This document shows, in pieces, positions 11,801 through 23,960 of a stretch of DNA of 64,000 nt. Made by a program: the position numbers and the translations under genes. The notes beneath the pieces are model-generated. The model was not told where the DNA came from. It did not search any database and saw only the letters and a list, made by a program, of their open reading frames with translations. The DNA is from Certhia americana (taxonomy: Eukaryota > Chordata > Aves > Passeriformes > Certhiidae). Position 1 is the stretch's first letter; every line of letters begins with the position of its first letter. The stretch covers positions 5,372,911 to 5,436,910 of the forward strand of contig JAGMWU010000028.1 in the NCBI GenBank assembly GCA_018697195.1, read 5' to 3'.

Positions 11801-14800
11801 CAGAGGGAGGAGAGCATGAGGGGGGGCAGTCATCCACTGTCTGATGCACTGATCAAATGTCAAAGACACTGGAGCCAGCCAGGGAAGGGAGACCCCTCTA
11901 GAAACTGAGGGGCAGAAATTAATGGGGCTCATTCTTAGCAGAGAAAAGAAGAGACAGGACATAAAATCACTGCCAGGTGAAAATGAGATGCCAAATAGAG
12001 GGAGAGACATTTTCCTTTGCCATAAAACCTCTCACAGAGCCCCAAATTGATGCTCAGATGTTATTAAACACCATTAGCTCCATCTGTGTCTCAGCCAGGC
12101 AGTGGAGAAGCCCCTGCCTGGCTCTCACTGCCTCCCTCCATGGACCTTGGTCAGATCCTGGCCTCAAGCACTGGGACGGCCTGAAAATCCCATCAGTGGA
12201 TTCTCTGGATTCCCAAACTGGCAACAAATCTCATCAGTGGGGAGAGAGAGCAGTGGAGACACTCATCCAGCCCAAGGGGAAATTCTCCATATGGTCAGGG
12301 CAGCTGGGCCAGAGACCACCCCGACCTCCTGTGTCCCCATCTTCTGTTGGGGGTGGTGATGTGTCCCACCGTGTCCCACAGCCCCCCTTCCCTGGGAACT
12401 GCTCCCTCCCAGCCGAGTTCCCCCGTCCCTCACCGGCCACGGAGCCGTTCTTCACGATGGGGCACTCGCTCCAGGGCAGGGGATACTGGAAGGACTTGAA
12501 GAAGTAAAAGATGCTCCAGCCGATGATGACGTTGTAATAGAGACCAACAAAAAAACAGACCTGGGGGGGGAGAAAGGAGGAGGACAAGGCATCAACCCAC
12601 AGGGCAGCGACACTGTCCCCAGGGCATCTCCCGCTGCGCAGGAAGCGGAGGGAAGGGGGTCTGCTGGGATCAGGGGTGGGCACATTCCCAAACCGGCCCT
12701 GGAGCCGTGAGTGGAGCTGGGAAAACATCTCTCGAACCTTCCCACGGGGCTCCTCGAGGTTTGCCTCATCCCGCACACCCCGAGGTGGGGCGGAAGGGTC
12801 CCCCGGGCACACTCACCAGGCAGCTGGCGTAGCCGATGCCTCCCAGGCGGGGACAGATGTAATTCCAGACGCCGATGCTGCCCCGGCGGATCCGCTGCCC
12901 CACTGCCAGCTCCAGGAAGAACAGGGGCAGCCCGATGATGATGAGCAGGACCAGGTATGGGACCAGGTAGGCACCTGGAAGGGGAGAGAAAGGTCATTAT
13001 AGATCTCCCTGCCCCAGTGCAGCCAAGGACAGATGGATATGGGTGGACAAGCAGGGCAGAGCTCTGCCTGACCCCTGACTCTGGTCAGGCATAGGCTCTG
13101 CCTGGTCCATTGGTTCATTTGCAAACAGCCTCAAGGTGTACCATGGGAGGCTTAGGTTGGATATTAGGAAAAATTTCTTCATGGAAAGGATGGTCAGGCA
13201 CTGGCACAGGCTGTCCAGTGGAATCCCCATCCCTGCAAGGGTTTAAAAATTGTGCAGGTGTGCCACTTTGGGGACACGGGCTAGTGGTGGCCTTGTGCTG
13301 GGTTAATGGTTGAATTCAATGATCCAGGAAACAATGAGGTTGGGAAAGCCCTCTATGATTTTGTGATCCAGGAATGCAGATCAGAGCTTGGCCAGAGGAG
13401 CTGCGGAGAGCAGCAAACACGCGTGTGGAAGAAAAGGTGCAGCATGCCCTGCCAGTGTGGATCGTGTGTGGGATAGACCCCAAGGCCCCCAAAGACTCCC
13501 TGAATCCACAGGACAAAGCTCCATGTGTGAGGAGCCACCTGCATGAGCTGACCCCTGGGGACAGGGGTGCCATCCTGTTTCCCCAGGCACAGCCGGGCCC
13601 CCATCCCAACACATCCCCCTGGACATCCCACATCCCCTGCAGCAGCATCATCGTGCCATGTGCCACCCTGCACGGTCCAAGGAGTGGAAACAACTCAGAT
13701 TTGGAACCCAGTGAATGTCTGTCTGATTGCTGAGGCTGGAGAGGAGTTGGTGATTCCCGAAGCAGAACCGATGACCGTGAAGGATGCGATGACTCACGCT
13801 GCAGTGCCCGGCTGAGGAATGGCTCTAGCTCCTGCCAGGAGCTGGGGAATGGGCTCAGGAGAATGAGCCTGGCTCCTGCAGGGTAGCAGACAGTCCAAAC
13901 GCAACTGAAATTCCCTCCTGGATTGGCACCTCGGTGACAGCCACCACTCCCCAGGCCCAGGCAGGACCTGCTGCTCCAAGCAGGGACTCTGCAGAGCAGA
14001 TCAGCCCTGGCATGGTTGGGGATGGTGTGTTAAAAATGTGGGTAGGGAGAGAAATTGAGGAACAGCAGCCTAGGAGGGTGAAAGGAGAGGCAGAGAGCAG
14101 AGCTGGAGCTCAGGGAAAGGAAGGACCAAGAGCATCCCATCTCTGCAACACTCTCCTGGGTTTCTCAACCTACAGAGAGGTGGGAATGAGACAGATGGAC
14201 AGATTCAGATGCAAATGTGTCCAGTATTGGAGATTTTCTTCCTGTGGGATGCCTGGACAGGCACGCATCAGCTCATGCCTGTGCAGCCCCTGCTGGGTCC
14301 CAGCACTCTGAGTCCTGGGAATTTGGCTCCAGCCCACCCTGCTATGAGCACGCAGCCGTTCTCCCCCACAGACACCTGCTAGGGGAGCAGGAGAGAGAGC
14401 AGCTGCCACCATTGCATCCTGGAGCTGCTCAGAACGAGCAGGAAGGGTCTGTCCATCCTTCCCAAACTCCTGCATCTGCTGGCTGGCAGCAACCTCTGGC
14501 CTGCTGGGAATCCCAGCCGAGAGGATTAGATGTGGCAGGAGGAAAAGGCAGAGAACCAGTGTCTGGGAGAACCAGTGTCCCAAAGAACCATGGGACAGAC
14601 AGATGATGCCACTTGGGCAAAAGAAAAAGTGCTGCAAAGCCCAGCAATCTGCTGCTCAGTTCCCAGCGCCGTGCCTCAGTTTCCCCATCCATGGAATAGT
14701 GGCAATGGCTGAGGCAGCTTGTAAAGACTTTTATTTTAAGTCCTGCTGCAGAAAGATGTCCTCTCAAAGCAAGGAGCTCCTAAAAGCAGCTGCTTGTCCC

Positions 14801-16511
14801 AGTCCCTGCCTGGCTCGGTGACCCTGGATCCCACCACAGGGTGGGTCAAACCCATTGTTCATCTGCTCTGCTGCAGCAGTGTCAGGGCTGTGCTGCCTCA
14901 GTTCCACAATCTGCTCTTGTGTCCAAAAACACTTTTTTTAATACAGACAGAAAGTTCAGCCCCAGATTTGAGGAATACAGCAGAAGGAATCCCAGCCTGG
15001 GAATCCCAGCTGCACCTCCTGTCTCCCAGCTGAGGCCAAAGCTCCCCAAAACCCAGCAGAGAGCTCAGCATAAACTGAAGATTTTTCATTGACTGCACTA
15101 TTTATGGTTAATTAAGGATTGCATTGCTGTGGCCATGGGGAAACTGAGGCATGGCTGGGTTAATCCTTGTGGAGAAGAAGGTGCTGGTTCTCCAGCCTCT
15201 GGGCCTGAGCTGGTTCTAAATCCCATTTAACATGGAAAACTCTTGGCAATCAGAGGCCAGCTGTAATGAAGCCAGCAGGGCTGTACCAACCTCTCCCAGC
15301 CCTGAATTTGGGACGAACACACTGGGCAGAGCTGTGCTGTGCCAAAACCGAGCCGAGCTGGGGCCAGAGCAGGCCACTGGGAGGTGCTGGGATGCAGGAA
15401 CCGGGCACAGCCAGCTCCATCCTGGATGGGAAGGGAAGGCAATGGGGGGTGAGCAGCCCCGGAGGGGGGGAAGTGCTGACTGCACAGGTCTCTGTTTGGC
15501 AGAATGACTCATCCTGACGGTGACACCGGAGATGTTTGAATTATTGAGAGCGCTGCAGGTTCGGCAGCTGCAGGGCTGGGGCTACAGCAAAGGATGGAGC
15601 ATTGGGAACACGGAGAGCTCAGGGGGATGGGGGCACTGGGCTGGTGCTGGCATGGCTGGGAAGGGACTGGATATGGATTAATGATGAGGAACCCACTCTC
15701 TCATGAGTGTCATGAAGGGTGGTGGGGCTCAGCACAGCTGGGAAAATCCTGGCCCCCTGGGCTGCACTTGGAAGCCCAAGGAGGAGGCGTGGAGTGGGAT
15801 AAGAGAATGGGCTGGCTGGAAGGAGGATTTGGGAATGGGACAGAACCACAAAATGTGGTGTCAAGGACCCAGGGAAATGGAGGGACTCTCTCTTCCCTTT
15901 TTATCCCTAATTCCTGAATTGCCCCAACGGGAATCAGGGGCAGAAATCCTGGCTCCCAACCTGGGATTCACCGAGACTTTGGAGCAGGCAGTTGGACAGC
16001 CTTTAGGAAGGGGCCTTCCTGGAGATTTCCACATCTCAGAACAGCTTCTGGCAGCCCTTTCCCCCTTCAGAGCCCAGACAAAACACTTTAGAGCCCAAAT
16101 AACCCATTTTAGAGCCCAAATTACCCCTGTCCTCTCCTGGGATCCCCATCCCAACATGCAGCGAGGCAGGATTGGGTCACACCCCCTTCTCTAAGTGCTG
16201 ATCCCATCCCTGCCCCATCTCTCACCTCCTCCATTCTTCTGGCAGAGGTAGGGGAAGCGCCAGACGTTGCCCAGCCCCACGGAGTAGCCGATCTGTGCCA
16301 GGATGTACTGCAGCTTGCTGTTCCAAGCCGGCCGGTTCTCTGCATCCAGATCTTCATCTCCCTCTTTCTGCTTGTCCCAGGTCTCCCCCGTCACGTTTAG
16401 GACGCTGCGTTTGTAGTCCACAGGTTCCTGGTGGGCCAGCAGGTCGGCCACCGACTCGGTGACATGCTCACTGCTGTGCTCCCGCTGCGTCACCTTGCTG
16501 TTCTTCGGCAT
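5850..16511 (-). CDS. SLC6A17: SLC6A17, vesicular neutral amino-acid transporter NTT4 (11 coding exons)
   Basis: Sodium-dependent transporter of neutral amino acids (proline, glycine, leucine, alanine) on synaptic vesicles, SLC6 family, LeuT fold with 12 membrane helices. Coding exons in transcript order: 16511-16226, 12974-12817, 12560-12434, 11789-11608, 10469-10359, 9385-9144, 8846-8654, 7871-7679, 7436-7277, 6764-6602, 6218-5850. All introns are GT-AG and the phases join without a break. They sum to 2184 bp, or 727 residues plus stop, the length I recall for human. The start [16 protein letters not shown] and the end [10 protein letters not shown] match the mammalian protein. TM1 carries the Na+-site motif [15 protein letters not shown] at residues 75-89. 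TM6 ([14 protein letters not shown]) lies in the sixth coding exon and TM8 ([11 protein letters not shown]) in the eighth. The cytosolic tail after TM12 is long, as in the NTT4/v7-3 subgroup. Introns contain CR1 pieces and one ERV LTR. No frameshift or premature stop is seen. Confidence 0.98.
7925..8396 (+). mobile_element. solo ERV LTR in a SLC6A17 intron
   Basis: This looks like a passerine ERVK-type long terminal repeat, antisense to SLC6A17 and in the intron between exons 8654-8846 and 7679-7871. It has a TATA box (TATAAAA, 8197-8203) and an AATAAA signal (8294-8299) about 90 bp further on, the spacing expected across the R region. It begins with TG and ends near CA. I found no target-site duplication at these borders and no internal retroviral genes, so the limits are approximate. 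Confidence 0.75.
9480..9550 (+). mobile_element. CR1 3'-end fragment
   Basis: A short remnant of the CR1 3' end, with the sequence type of a few bases of body followed by CCCAACCCAAATTATTCCATGATT. It lies in a SLC6A17 intron just beyond the exon 9144-9385 acceptor. Confidence 0.7.
10001..10032. repeat. TTAATTAAT cluster
   Basis: A run of overlapping TTAATTAA units interrupted by AGTTGG, in the SLC6A17 intron 9386-10358. It is self-complementary and could serve as homeodomain sites or be a simple repeat. Confidence 0.7.
10590..11348 (+). mobile_element. CR1 LINE fragment, about 760 bp
   Basis: The longest CR1 copy in the window, in the SLC6A17 intron 10470-11607, antisense to the gene. It shows the typical CR1 3' body (GGGGCTCAGCCTGGAGAAGAGGAGG and TTTAGGCTGGACATTAGGAA types of sequence) and ends in the CR1 3' region (CTCTGTGATGTG). 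It is 5'-truncated, and its coding sequence is not intact. An internal 27-bp tandem duplication lies at 10977-11046. Confidence 0.92.
10977..11046 (+). repeat. 27-bp tandem repeat inside CR1, 2.6 copies
   Basis: Copies start at 10977, 11004 and 11031 with period 27. The unit begins GCCTGACAGGAGGGTGGGAG. The first two copies are identical over their length and the third is partial (about 16 bp). CR1 normally has one copy of this segment, so the expansion happened in this insertion or its source. Confidence 0.9.
13085..13372 (+). mobile_element. CR1 LINE fragment
   Basis: CR1 3' body in the large SLC6A17 intron 12975-16225, recognisable by GGAGGCTTAGGTTGGATATT and the following AGGAAAAATTTCTTCATGGA. 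It runs through the CR1 end (CTATGATTTTGTGAT). It is antisense to the gene and 5'-truncated. Confidence 0.9.
13373..16225. other. SLC6A17 intron, no further feature
   Basis: Unique intronic sequence between the CR1 copy and the first coding exon. A threefold 21-bp repeat lies at about 16068-16128 (each unit contains AGAGCCCA), close to the donor of the first coding exon. I see no additional exon. Confidence 0.7.
16068..16128. repeat. 21-bp tandem repeat, 3 copies
   Basis: Three diverged units, each with AGAGCCCA followed by an A-rich stretch and ACCC or CACTT, about 100 bp downstream of the first coding exon of SLC6A17 in transcript direction. Confidence 0.8.
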
Positions 16512-16817
16512 CGGGATGGCTCCAGGCGGCCCCGGGGGCAGGGTGGAGTGAGGGAAACCGGCGAATTTCCCACAGGGAACAGCGCAGGGTGTGAGCTACA
16601 GCTCGGGCCTCACCTCCTCTTCATCAGCAGGACCTGTGTGGGGAAGGGGTCAGCTGGGGTCAGTTGGTTTTGTCTTATCCCCAGGTGACCTGGTGGGATT
16701 GGCAGCACTGGGAGAGAAGGGTGTCCACACCCCCCATGTCTTGGGGACCTTCATCTGAACTTGGAGAGTCTCCTGCTCTAAGAATGATGGAGCAGGAGCA
16801 ACGTTCTGGTTGAGTGT

Positions 16818-17165
16818 TATAGAATGCCAGGATGGTTTGGGTGGGAAGGCACCTTGAAGCTCAGCCAACCTCACTCCTGCCATGGGCAGGGACACCTTCA
16901 CTGCTCCAGGCCCTGTCCAACCTGGCCTTGGACACTTCCAGGGATGGGGCAGCCACAGCTGCTCTTATTCATGGAGAAAAGCCTCCTGTGTCCCAGAGAG
17001 AGGAATTTCCCTGGGCTCCAGGGGACAGTGACAGGTGATGGAGCTGGTCACATTGCTGTGACATCTCTTCTCCCCTCTAACATCTCCAGCCCAGCAGCTG
17101 AACCTCACAAGGCTGACACCAAATCCAGTCCTGGCTGAGGCTCTGTCCACCCTGTCCTGCTCCTT
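16818..17165 (-). mobile_element. CR1 LINE fragment
   Basis: A reverse-oriented CR1 3' end. It begins with the complement of the terminal repeat (ATAGAATGCCAGGATGGTTT) and continues through GGACACCTTCACTGCTCCAG and GGGGCAGCCACAGCTGCTCT, the usual CR1 order. Confidence 0.9.
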
Positions 17166-18049
17166 CCCCTCCTGACCATCAGCACAGCCCACGCTTCACT
17201 CCATGACAGCTTGGAAGCACTCAGGGGCTATTGTCCAGACTGTCTCTGCATCCCAAGAAGTTATCAGGAGTGACTTAAAAGCCTTGGAGCCTTACACTAA
17301 ATCTCCCCAGGCAGCTTTACAACAGATAACAGCTGCAAAAACAGCCAAGGCAGAGCCATCAACCCTGGGCCCTTTGCTTTCCCAGCCTTCATCATGGGTC
17401 ATGAGGAGCAATTCTGCACAGAAGCATCTCAGGAGGTGCCAAGAACCCAGCCCAGCCCTGCAGATTTCTTCCCTGCCTCAAAAATCTTGGGGGCATCATG
17501 AAAATCTGTTCCACCGGGCTGGGAATCCTCAAACTGGGAAAGTACCATGTCCCTGCGCTCCAATACTGGGAGAGCTGGGGTCAGATGGGCAGCTCCCACC
17601 CTAGACTGGACCAAGGTGCTACATCAGCTGGGGAAAAAACACAGAACTCCCACAATAAATCCCTCAGCTTGGAAAAGTGACTCTCCTGAAGAGCTACACT
17701 TCCTTCTCTCCTGTCCTCTCCATCTCTGCTCCCAGGGGACACCCAGCTGGTGGCTGGGCCATGGCAGAGCCATGGTGCTGTGCATGAGGACCTGACCCAC
17801 CCCAGCTGGGCAGCAGTGCACCTTCCAGAGCCATTCCCAGCTCTTCCTTCCTTCTGGACATTTTTGACCCAATTCAGCCCACAATCCCAGCCCTTTTCTG
17901 GGCAGTGGACTCAGTCCAGGCAGCAAAGCCCATCCCCATCCCAAGCAGAGTCCCAGGAGCAAAGCACCGGGAGCAGGAACCCTCCCCTTCAGCCACCCTC
18001 ACCCTGGTGTTTTCTCACCCTGACGGAAGTTCCCCCTTTGCCAGGCCCT

Positions 18050-18260
18050 GTTCCTGTAAGAAAAAAATCTATTTTCAACTGTCGGCTGCATCCATTGCCA
18101 GGCAACCATCTCGGCTCCACATCTTTCCTGGATCCGGCTCCTCCGGAGAAGCCGCTTGAGTTATTTTTTCAAGCCTCGGCCAGCGATGTTTAATTTCCTA
18201 ACGAGGGCTCATTGACACAAACCGCTCACTGCTCAATCCCGGCAATTACCGGCACGTGGC
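18050..18260. promoter_or_regulatory. candidate conserved intronic element with RFX X-box
   Basis: A unique block without repeats, more AT-balanced than its surroundings, in the first intron of SLC6A17. At 18094-18106 it holds ATTGCCAGGCAAC, a near-palindrome matching the RFX X-box consensus (GTTGCC-N-GGCAAC type) on both half-sites. Homeodomain-like and AT motifs follow up to 18250. Function is inferred from the motif only. Confidence 0.4.
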
Positions 18261-21200
18261 TGCCCGGGGCTGGAGCATCCTCAGCCGGGATGGGGATGGG
18301 CACGGAGCACGGGGAAGGGCCTCATCCAGCAGCCCAGGATTTCCATCAGGATGAGGCCAGGCTCTGGGTGGATTTGTGCAGACCTGGGTGGATCACCCGG
18401 GGGTTGTTTGCTGCTCCCTGTCTGCTCAGCTGCTCCTTCAGAGTCAGGGCAACTCAGAGCAGCAGCAGGACTCGGCCTTGGGGCTAAAGTATCTCTTCAG
18501 ATTAGGGAGAGAGCCAAGAAGATCCAGGATGTACTGGCCAAGCCCCCAGAGTTCAGTAGCCCACAGTGAGGGCACTCAAACTGCTTTCCTCAGACACCCC
18601 AACCCCTTGGAGGTGCCCAGCTCCAGGGCAGGTGGTGCTGAGCCAGGCCAGCACCGTGGAGTCAGGACAGACTCCACAACATCTCTCTCCTCCCCTCAGT
18701 TTAGGTCCCCCCTGGTTGTTCTGAGGAGCTGAGAGGCACCAGGACACAGGTCCTGGAGGAGCAGGGTCCATCCAGCACCTGCAAAGCCCCAGAGGCTCTC
18801 AGGGACATGGAGGACACTCCAGACAGCAACATTCCCAGAGGATTTGGGCAATCAGCAGGACTGCTTGGCTGCTTTAATGGCACGGGGAAGGGCTCTCTAA
18901 ACATTGGCATGGGGGTGAAGGACAGAGATACAAGTCCTGCCCGTGGGAGATGTGCCCAAACCAAACTCGAGGGGAAAACCATAGCAGAGATGTAACTCCT
19001 GATCCTGGAATGGCTCTGGCACAGTGTCCCCACGGCTGGTTTGGGGGGTTCCTGCTGTCTCCCAATGGCTCAGCCCCAGCCTGGCCATGGTGGTGTTGGC
19101 TGGCAGAGCCCCAGCCCTGAGGGAGCAGGGATCATTCCCAGCAGGGATTCCATGAGCACACCCAGCCTTCACCATCCCCATCCCTGCCGGAACTGGGAGA
19201 TGAGCCCAGCCAGAACCTGCACGAAGCCACCAACCCACACGGCACAGGAACACGAGCCAGGGAAAGCGAGGTCAGCAGGGCTCTTCCTATTCATTCCCCC
19301 GGCCTTTTGCATCAGCCCCAAGGTCTGCACACTCAAATGGAAAAGCACAGTCCAAATCCATCTGAGAAAGGTATTTCCACGCATTTCTTTGGTTGAAAGG
19401 GGAATTTAATCAAAAATTCATCTGCCGAAAATAACAACCACCCTGTGAGGAAAGACAAGGCAGATCAGCTGACAACCAGGAGCTTTCCGGGCTGGAGAGA
19501 GATAGAAAACCCTTGTCACTGACAGATGGAGATTCAGCTTGTTTACTTAGTCCCTATGACCTTAATTTTCTTAAATGTGCATTTTTTCTCTCTCTTTAGA
19601 AGACAGATTAGGGTCTTTCAGAGCCTATGCCTTGCAAGAACCTCACTCTTGCTGCCACACCACAGCTGCCTTTGCACCCACAGCTTTGCCCAGGTAAAAC
19701 CAGTGCTGGTGCCACCCAGCTGGAGAGGGAATGTGGCTTTTCCTACAGCAGGACCTGGGAAAGGACCAGTTTGTGCTGGTGACTCTGAACAGGCCTTACA
19801 AGGGGAGACACTGGGGATAAACTCATCCTGCCCCATGTCCCTGGGTGTGTCCTTGAACAGGATTTCCACTTCCCTGGTCCCAGTGGACACCTTCATTCTT
19901 CACTGCTCAGAAAGCAACCACCACTCCCTGATCCCTGTGCCCAGGTCAGACCCCTGGGCTGAGTCCAGAGCTCCTGCTTGCACAAAGTGACAGTCCCCCA
20001 TCCATGTCCTCCTGTCTAGGTGACACAGGGTGACCCCAAGCACCACATCCCTGTGGACTGGTGCAGGAATCACCACTGCAGCGGATCCAAGGCACGTGGA
20101 ACTGGTTTGCCATGGGACAAACTGGATTCAACCCCCCAGGGAAAGGGCAGGGACAAAGAAGCTCCTGATTTGTTACTCTCAGAGTAATCCCTGCTCAGAG
20201 GCTCCCATCAAATCCCAAAAGCATCCTCTGGGAAAAAGCAGCTATTTGGGATGAGTGAAGACCCCTCCTATCCCCCAGCCCTGCCAGCAACATCACGGAG
20301 GGGTCAGGGAAGGAGGGAGGCTCCGAGCCACATGTCCTGTCTCAGCCCATCCTTGCTTTCTTGGGAAGGCAGCTGGGGAGCAATAAAGAGGCTGGAAATG
20401 TGTCAGCAAAGCTTTCAGCCTTTGGGAGCACAGGGGAAGACAGGGAGGAGATGGGGAGTTACAGCAGAACCCGAGGAGAGCAGCCACCAGCAGCAAACGT
20501 GCTCTGAGTCCAAAGGATGGGGCACAGGGGAATTTCTCCTCTCCTGTGTCCAAATTGTACATTTATCCCTTGTTCGGGTCCAGAAAGGAGAAACTGAGGC
20601 AGGAAAAGTCACAAAATGAGATCGGGTGAATTAAAAATTAACATTTCATCCCCTGGGGACTCTCTGCTGGTCCCTCCCTACCCCACCATTACCATTTCTC
20701 CCCCTTCAGCTTCCACACAAAACCCACACAGCTCCTAAAGGAGAGGGGAAAGATGTTCCTGGTGAAGCACCCAGGTCTCCAGGCCTGGGAAGGTCCAGCT
20801 CACCCCATCAAGGTCACAGAGAGGGAAAGGAGGGAGGAGTGGGGACAGAGGAACTGAGGGATTTCAGGAGGTGGAAATCTACTCTCAGCTTCAGGCTCAG
20901 AGATCTGAGCATCAATTTGCAGCTCCTCTTCCCCCCTGACACACAGAGAGCCAGGGGAATCTACACCCAGGGCCAGGCTGCTCGGTGCAGATGGGGAGAC
21001 TGGAGCAGGGGGGAGGAGAAGGGACAGACCCAAGGTCACCCTGGAAGCAGAGGCAGAGGGAAGGACCACAGATCCCTCCCATCATCCTTCCGTGCTGCAT
21101 AGCCAAGGGAAGGAGACCTGGGTGCACATCCCACTTGGAGCCCAAGTTGTGAGAAAACCAGCTCCAGGCCCCTTCCTGCTGCTTCCTGAGGTCAGGAGAG

Positions 21201-21839
21201 CCTCTGTGGTGGCATGGGGATTGCCCTGGCAGAGCTGGTCCTTTGGGAAGCATCCTGCCCTTCCAAGCCTCAGGAAACCAAGGGCAGGACCCTCTCAGCA
21301 ACATCCAAACTTCTCCTCAAAGCCCCAAGGAGAAATTTTTGCCCAAGGCAGAGTTTCTGCAGCTCTGACCACCCCTGCCCTGCTCCGAGGACCTTCCCAC
21401 AGCCTCCACCACACAAACTTCCCTTCTCCACCAGCCAAGACTGGTCCAAGACACCTCCATCTTAAATTGGGGTTTGCTGCTCCCTGCTCGGCCTCTGGCT
21501 CCACCGGGAAGGGCTTTATCTGGGCTCATTAGGGCTGCTCCCATTCTCCCCTCGTTAAAATGAGCCCTGCTAATCAGCACCCAGCTCCCACCCCTCAGCG
21601 GAAAGGACAGGGGTGACTCAGTGCCATCAGGGCTCTCCCCTCCTCACGCCCACCCCCGGGGAGGCACAAACTCCAGATGGGGTCAGTGTGAGAAGGTGAG
21701 AGAACACCTGCGAGAAGCTTCCCAGGACCAAGGCTGGCTGGGGCCGAAAGCAACTGGGCCACACACAGCCTGCATTTCCCTCCGGAGGGGCTGGAGCCGC
21801 TCCTTGTCCTTCCCGTGCAAACCCCGTCCCGCTTTAGCA

Positions 21840-22280
21840 TCGTGACACACGAGAGCCGATGAATCAGAGCTGCCCCCGCTTCTGTCTTACACCCACCGCA
21901 GTGGCTTCTCCAGCCCCAGCTGTTATAAATAACCCCCAGTGCCTCTGCAGGAACCAGCCCCTGCTCTGCCCGGCACAGGGGGACACATCTGTGACATTAC
22001 AGTGGCTCTTGTCCCCAGAAGGTGCCAAGAAGCCTCCAGACGGGTCACGATACGGACAGGGGCAGAGGAGCTGCCCCGGCACTCGGGTTTGTCACGAAGC
22101 GTACGAGCCCGTTGATTCATCGGCTTTGGGCTCCTTTCATGTCTCATTTGGTAGCATGAAAACACACACAGCTGCAATAACGTGACACCAGAGCAAAGCC
22201 AGCCATCATATGATTCCTTCAGGGCTCGGTTTGATTCACCAGATGATCGTTTTCCATTTAGACCTCAGTGCTCCATTGTA
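21840..22280. promoter_or_regulatory. candidate conserved intronic element
   Basis: Unique sequence, free of CR1 and simple repeats, in the first intron of SLC6A17. Two arms of a 12-bp inverted repeat (GCCGATGAATCA and TGATTCATCGGC) sit about 255 bp apart, at about 21857 and 22113. Without an alignment to other genomes this is only a candidate. Confidence 0.3.
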
Positions 22281-23614
22281 ACTCACCCACTCCAGCCAAA
22301 GGTTACTGACTAAACCCCAAACCAGCCAAGATTTATCCTAAAACACAACAAACGGGCATCCAAACCCCGCAGTAAGTTCTGCTTTGCCCTGTTGTAATTC
22401 ATGAAGCTGCTGCTATGTTTGTAAACAAACAAGTCCAAACCCAGCCCGGGATGGGATAAAAGCAGGGCCTTTGCTCCCAAGGCGATGGTTTCACCTGGAT
22501 GTGTGCAGGTCAGCATCTGATTTGGGCTAAATTTGATCCTCATGACTCCAGCTCTGCTATAATTCCAGATTTCCTGCTCTGTGGAAACCTGAAGTAGCAG
22601 TGGAGTCACTCCAGATTTAAACTGAACCCTTTTATTCCTACTGATTTTAGCAGAGCCATCTCCAGTTCATCCCAGTGGACAGCTCAGACCCACATTTTAT
22701 TTCCCTTGGAGCAGTCACACCCCCAGCCAGGTTCCTTGACCTAGTCCTGACACCTCTGGAGAAATATTCACAAGGAACTCTCTGCTCTGCCGAGAATAGC
22801 TCAGCTGCCACGGTGCTCCAGGTTTTTTTCCCTACCAAGACCAGAAATAGTTACATCAGCTCCTGATGGATTCAAACCTCAGGTGCTTCAGACACAAGGC
22901 ATGATCCAGAAAGCAAGATTTCACCTTCTGGGTCCTCTACAAAGAGCTGAGAGCAGATTTCTCAGCGGGTTTGAGCCCCACATTCCCAGGGGGATGGCAA
23001 TTTGGACTTGGACAAGAGGCCAGCCTGAAAAACACACCTTTGGGTGTATCCAGCAGTGCAATAAATGCACAGAGGGAGCCAAGGGCTCTCCACACCCAAT
23101 ACTGGGAATTTCACAAAACCAGGACCCCAAGCCCCATTTTCAATCCCAACCATCCACGCTTAGGGAGCAGCATAAAAATAAAAGAAAGGGGCGAAACCCC
23201 CCACCACTCCAGGGGCCAGGAGGGAAATATTCATTGCAGCCGAATGCTTTCTCCTCTCCCAATGTTATTGTCAAGGTCAACCTGGAGGCTGCGTTCACAC
23301 CCATCCTCAAAAGGGATGAGCCCCCCACCAGCACGAACCGGCAGGAACCCAGTGCCACCCCCGGCGGTGACCCCCCCACCCCCTGGAGTGGCTTAAGCCG
23401 TCTGCTGTCTCTAAATGTCCCCCCCAGCCCTGGATGCCACCACCCTGAGGGCCACGCCTGATGCCTCCAGGCTGAGGTGTCCCCTCCATTAACCTCACCC
23501 TGGCCCCGAGCATCTTCCCCCTGAAAAGACCCCGCTGGGGAGGGGGCACCCAGAGCCGGCAGCCAGCCGAGATGCCGAGACCCCCGGGAGCGGGGATGGG
23601 GGGAGCATCCTTAC

Positions 23615-23960
23615 CTCGGCGCTGCGGCGGCTCCCTGGCAGGATGAAACCGACCCGATTCCAGGAGAAACTGGCCCAGTCCCGGAGGAAACGCCGCAAAT
23701 TCCCGGTGGAAATCGCCCAGGTTCCCCCCGCTCCGGTGAAGGGGGGCGAGTCCGAGGCTGCCGGTGCTGCAGGGAGCCGGGCGAACCGGAGCAGCAGTGG
23801 CCGGGAAAGGCGAGCAGTGCCCGGGAAAGGCTCCGCGGTGGAGCTCCGAGGTACCGGTGGCTCCGCTCCGCGTCCCCCCCCCTCTCTCCGCCACCGCCCG
23901 GTGGATGCGCGCTGGGCTCGCCCGGCCCCGCTGGCCTTCGCCGGAGGGAGGTAACTCCGC
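23615..23960 (-). other. SLC6A17: SLC6A17 noncoding first exon (probable)
   Basis: A GC-rich, CpG-rich block ends on the minus strand in a strong donor, GCCGAG|GTAAG (donor bases 23614-23610). It lies about 7.1 kb upstream of the ATG exon, whose AG acceptor sits just before the start codon. This fits a 5' UTR exon spliced to the coding part. The upstream (right) limit is a guess from the end of the GC-rich block. An open frame crosses it, but its composition suggests no protein. Confidence 0.6.

Larger units (their letters stand above)
16520..23614 (-). other. SLC6A17: SLC6A17 first intron (7.1 kb)
   Basis: This interval lies between the noncoding exon donor at 23610-23614 and the acceptor just before the ATG exon (minus-strand AG at about 16519-16520, after a pyrimidine-rich tract). 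It contains one CR1 copy (16818-17165). Unique, low-repeat blocks at about 18050-18260 and 21840-22280 look like candidate regulatory elements. The rest shows no exon or repeat that I recognise. Confidence 0.6.
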
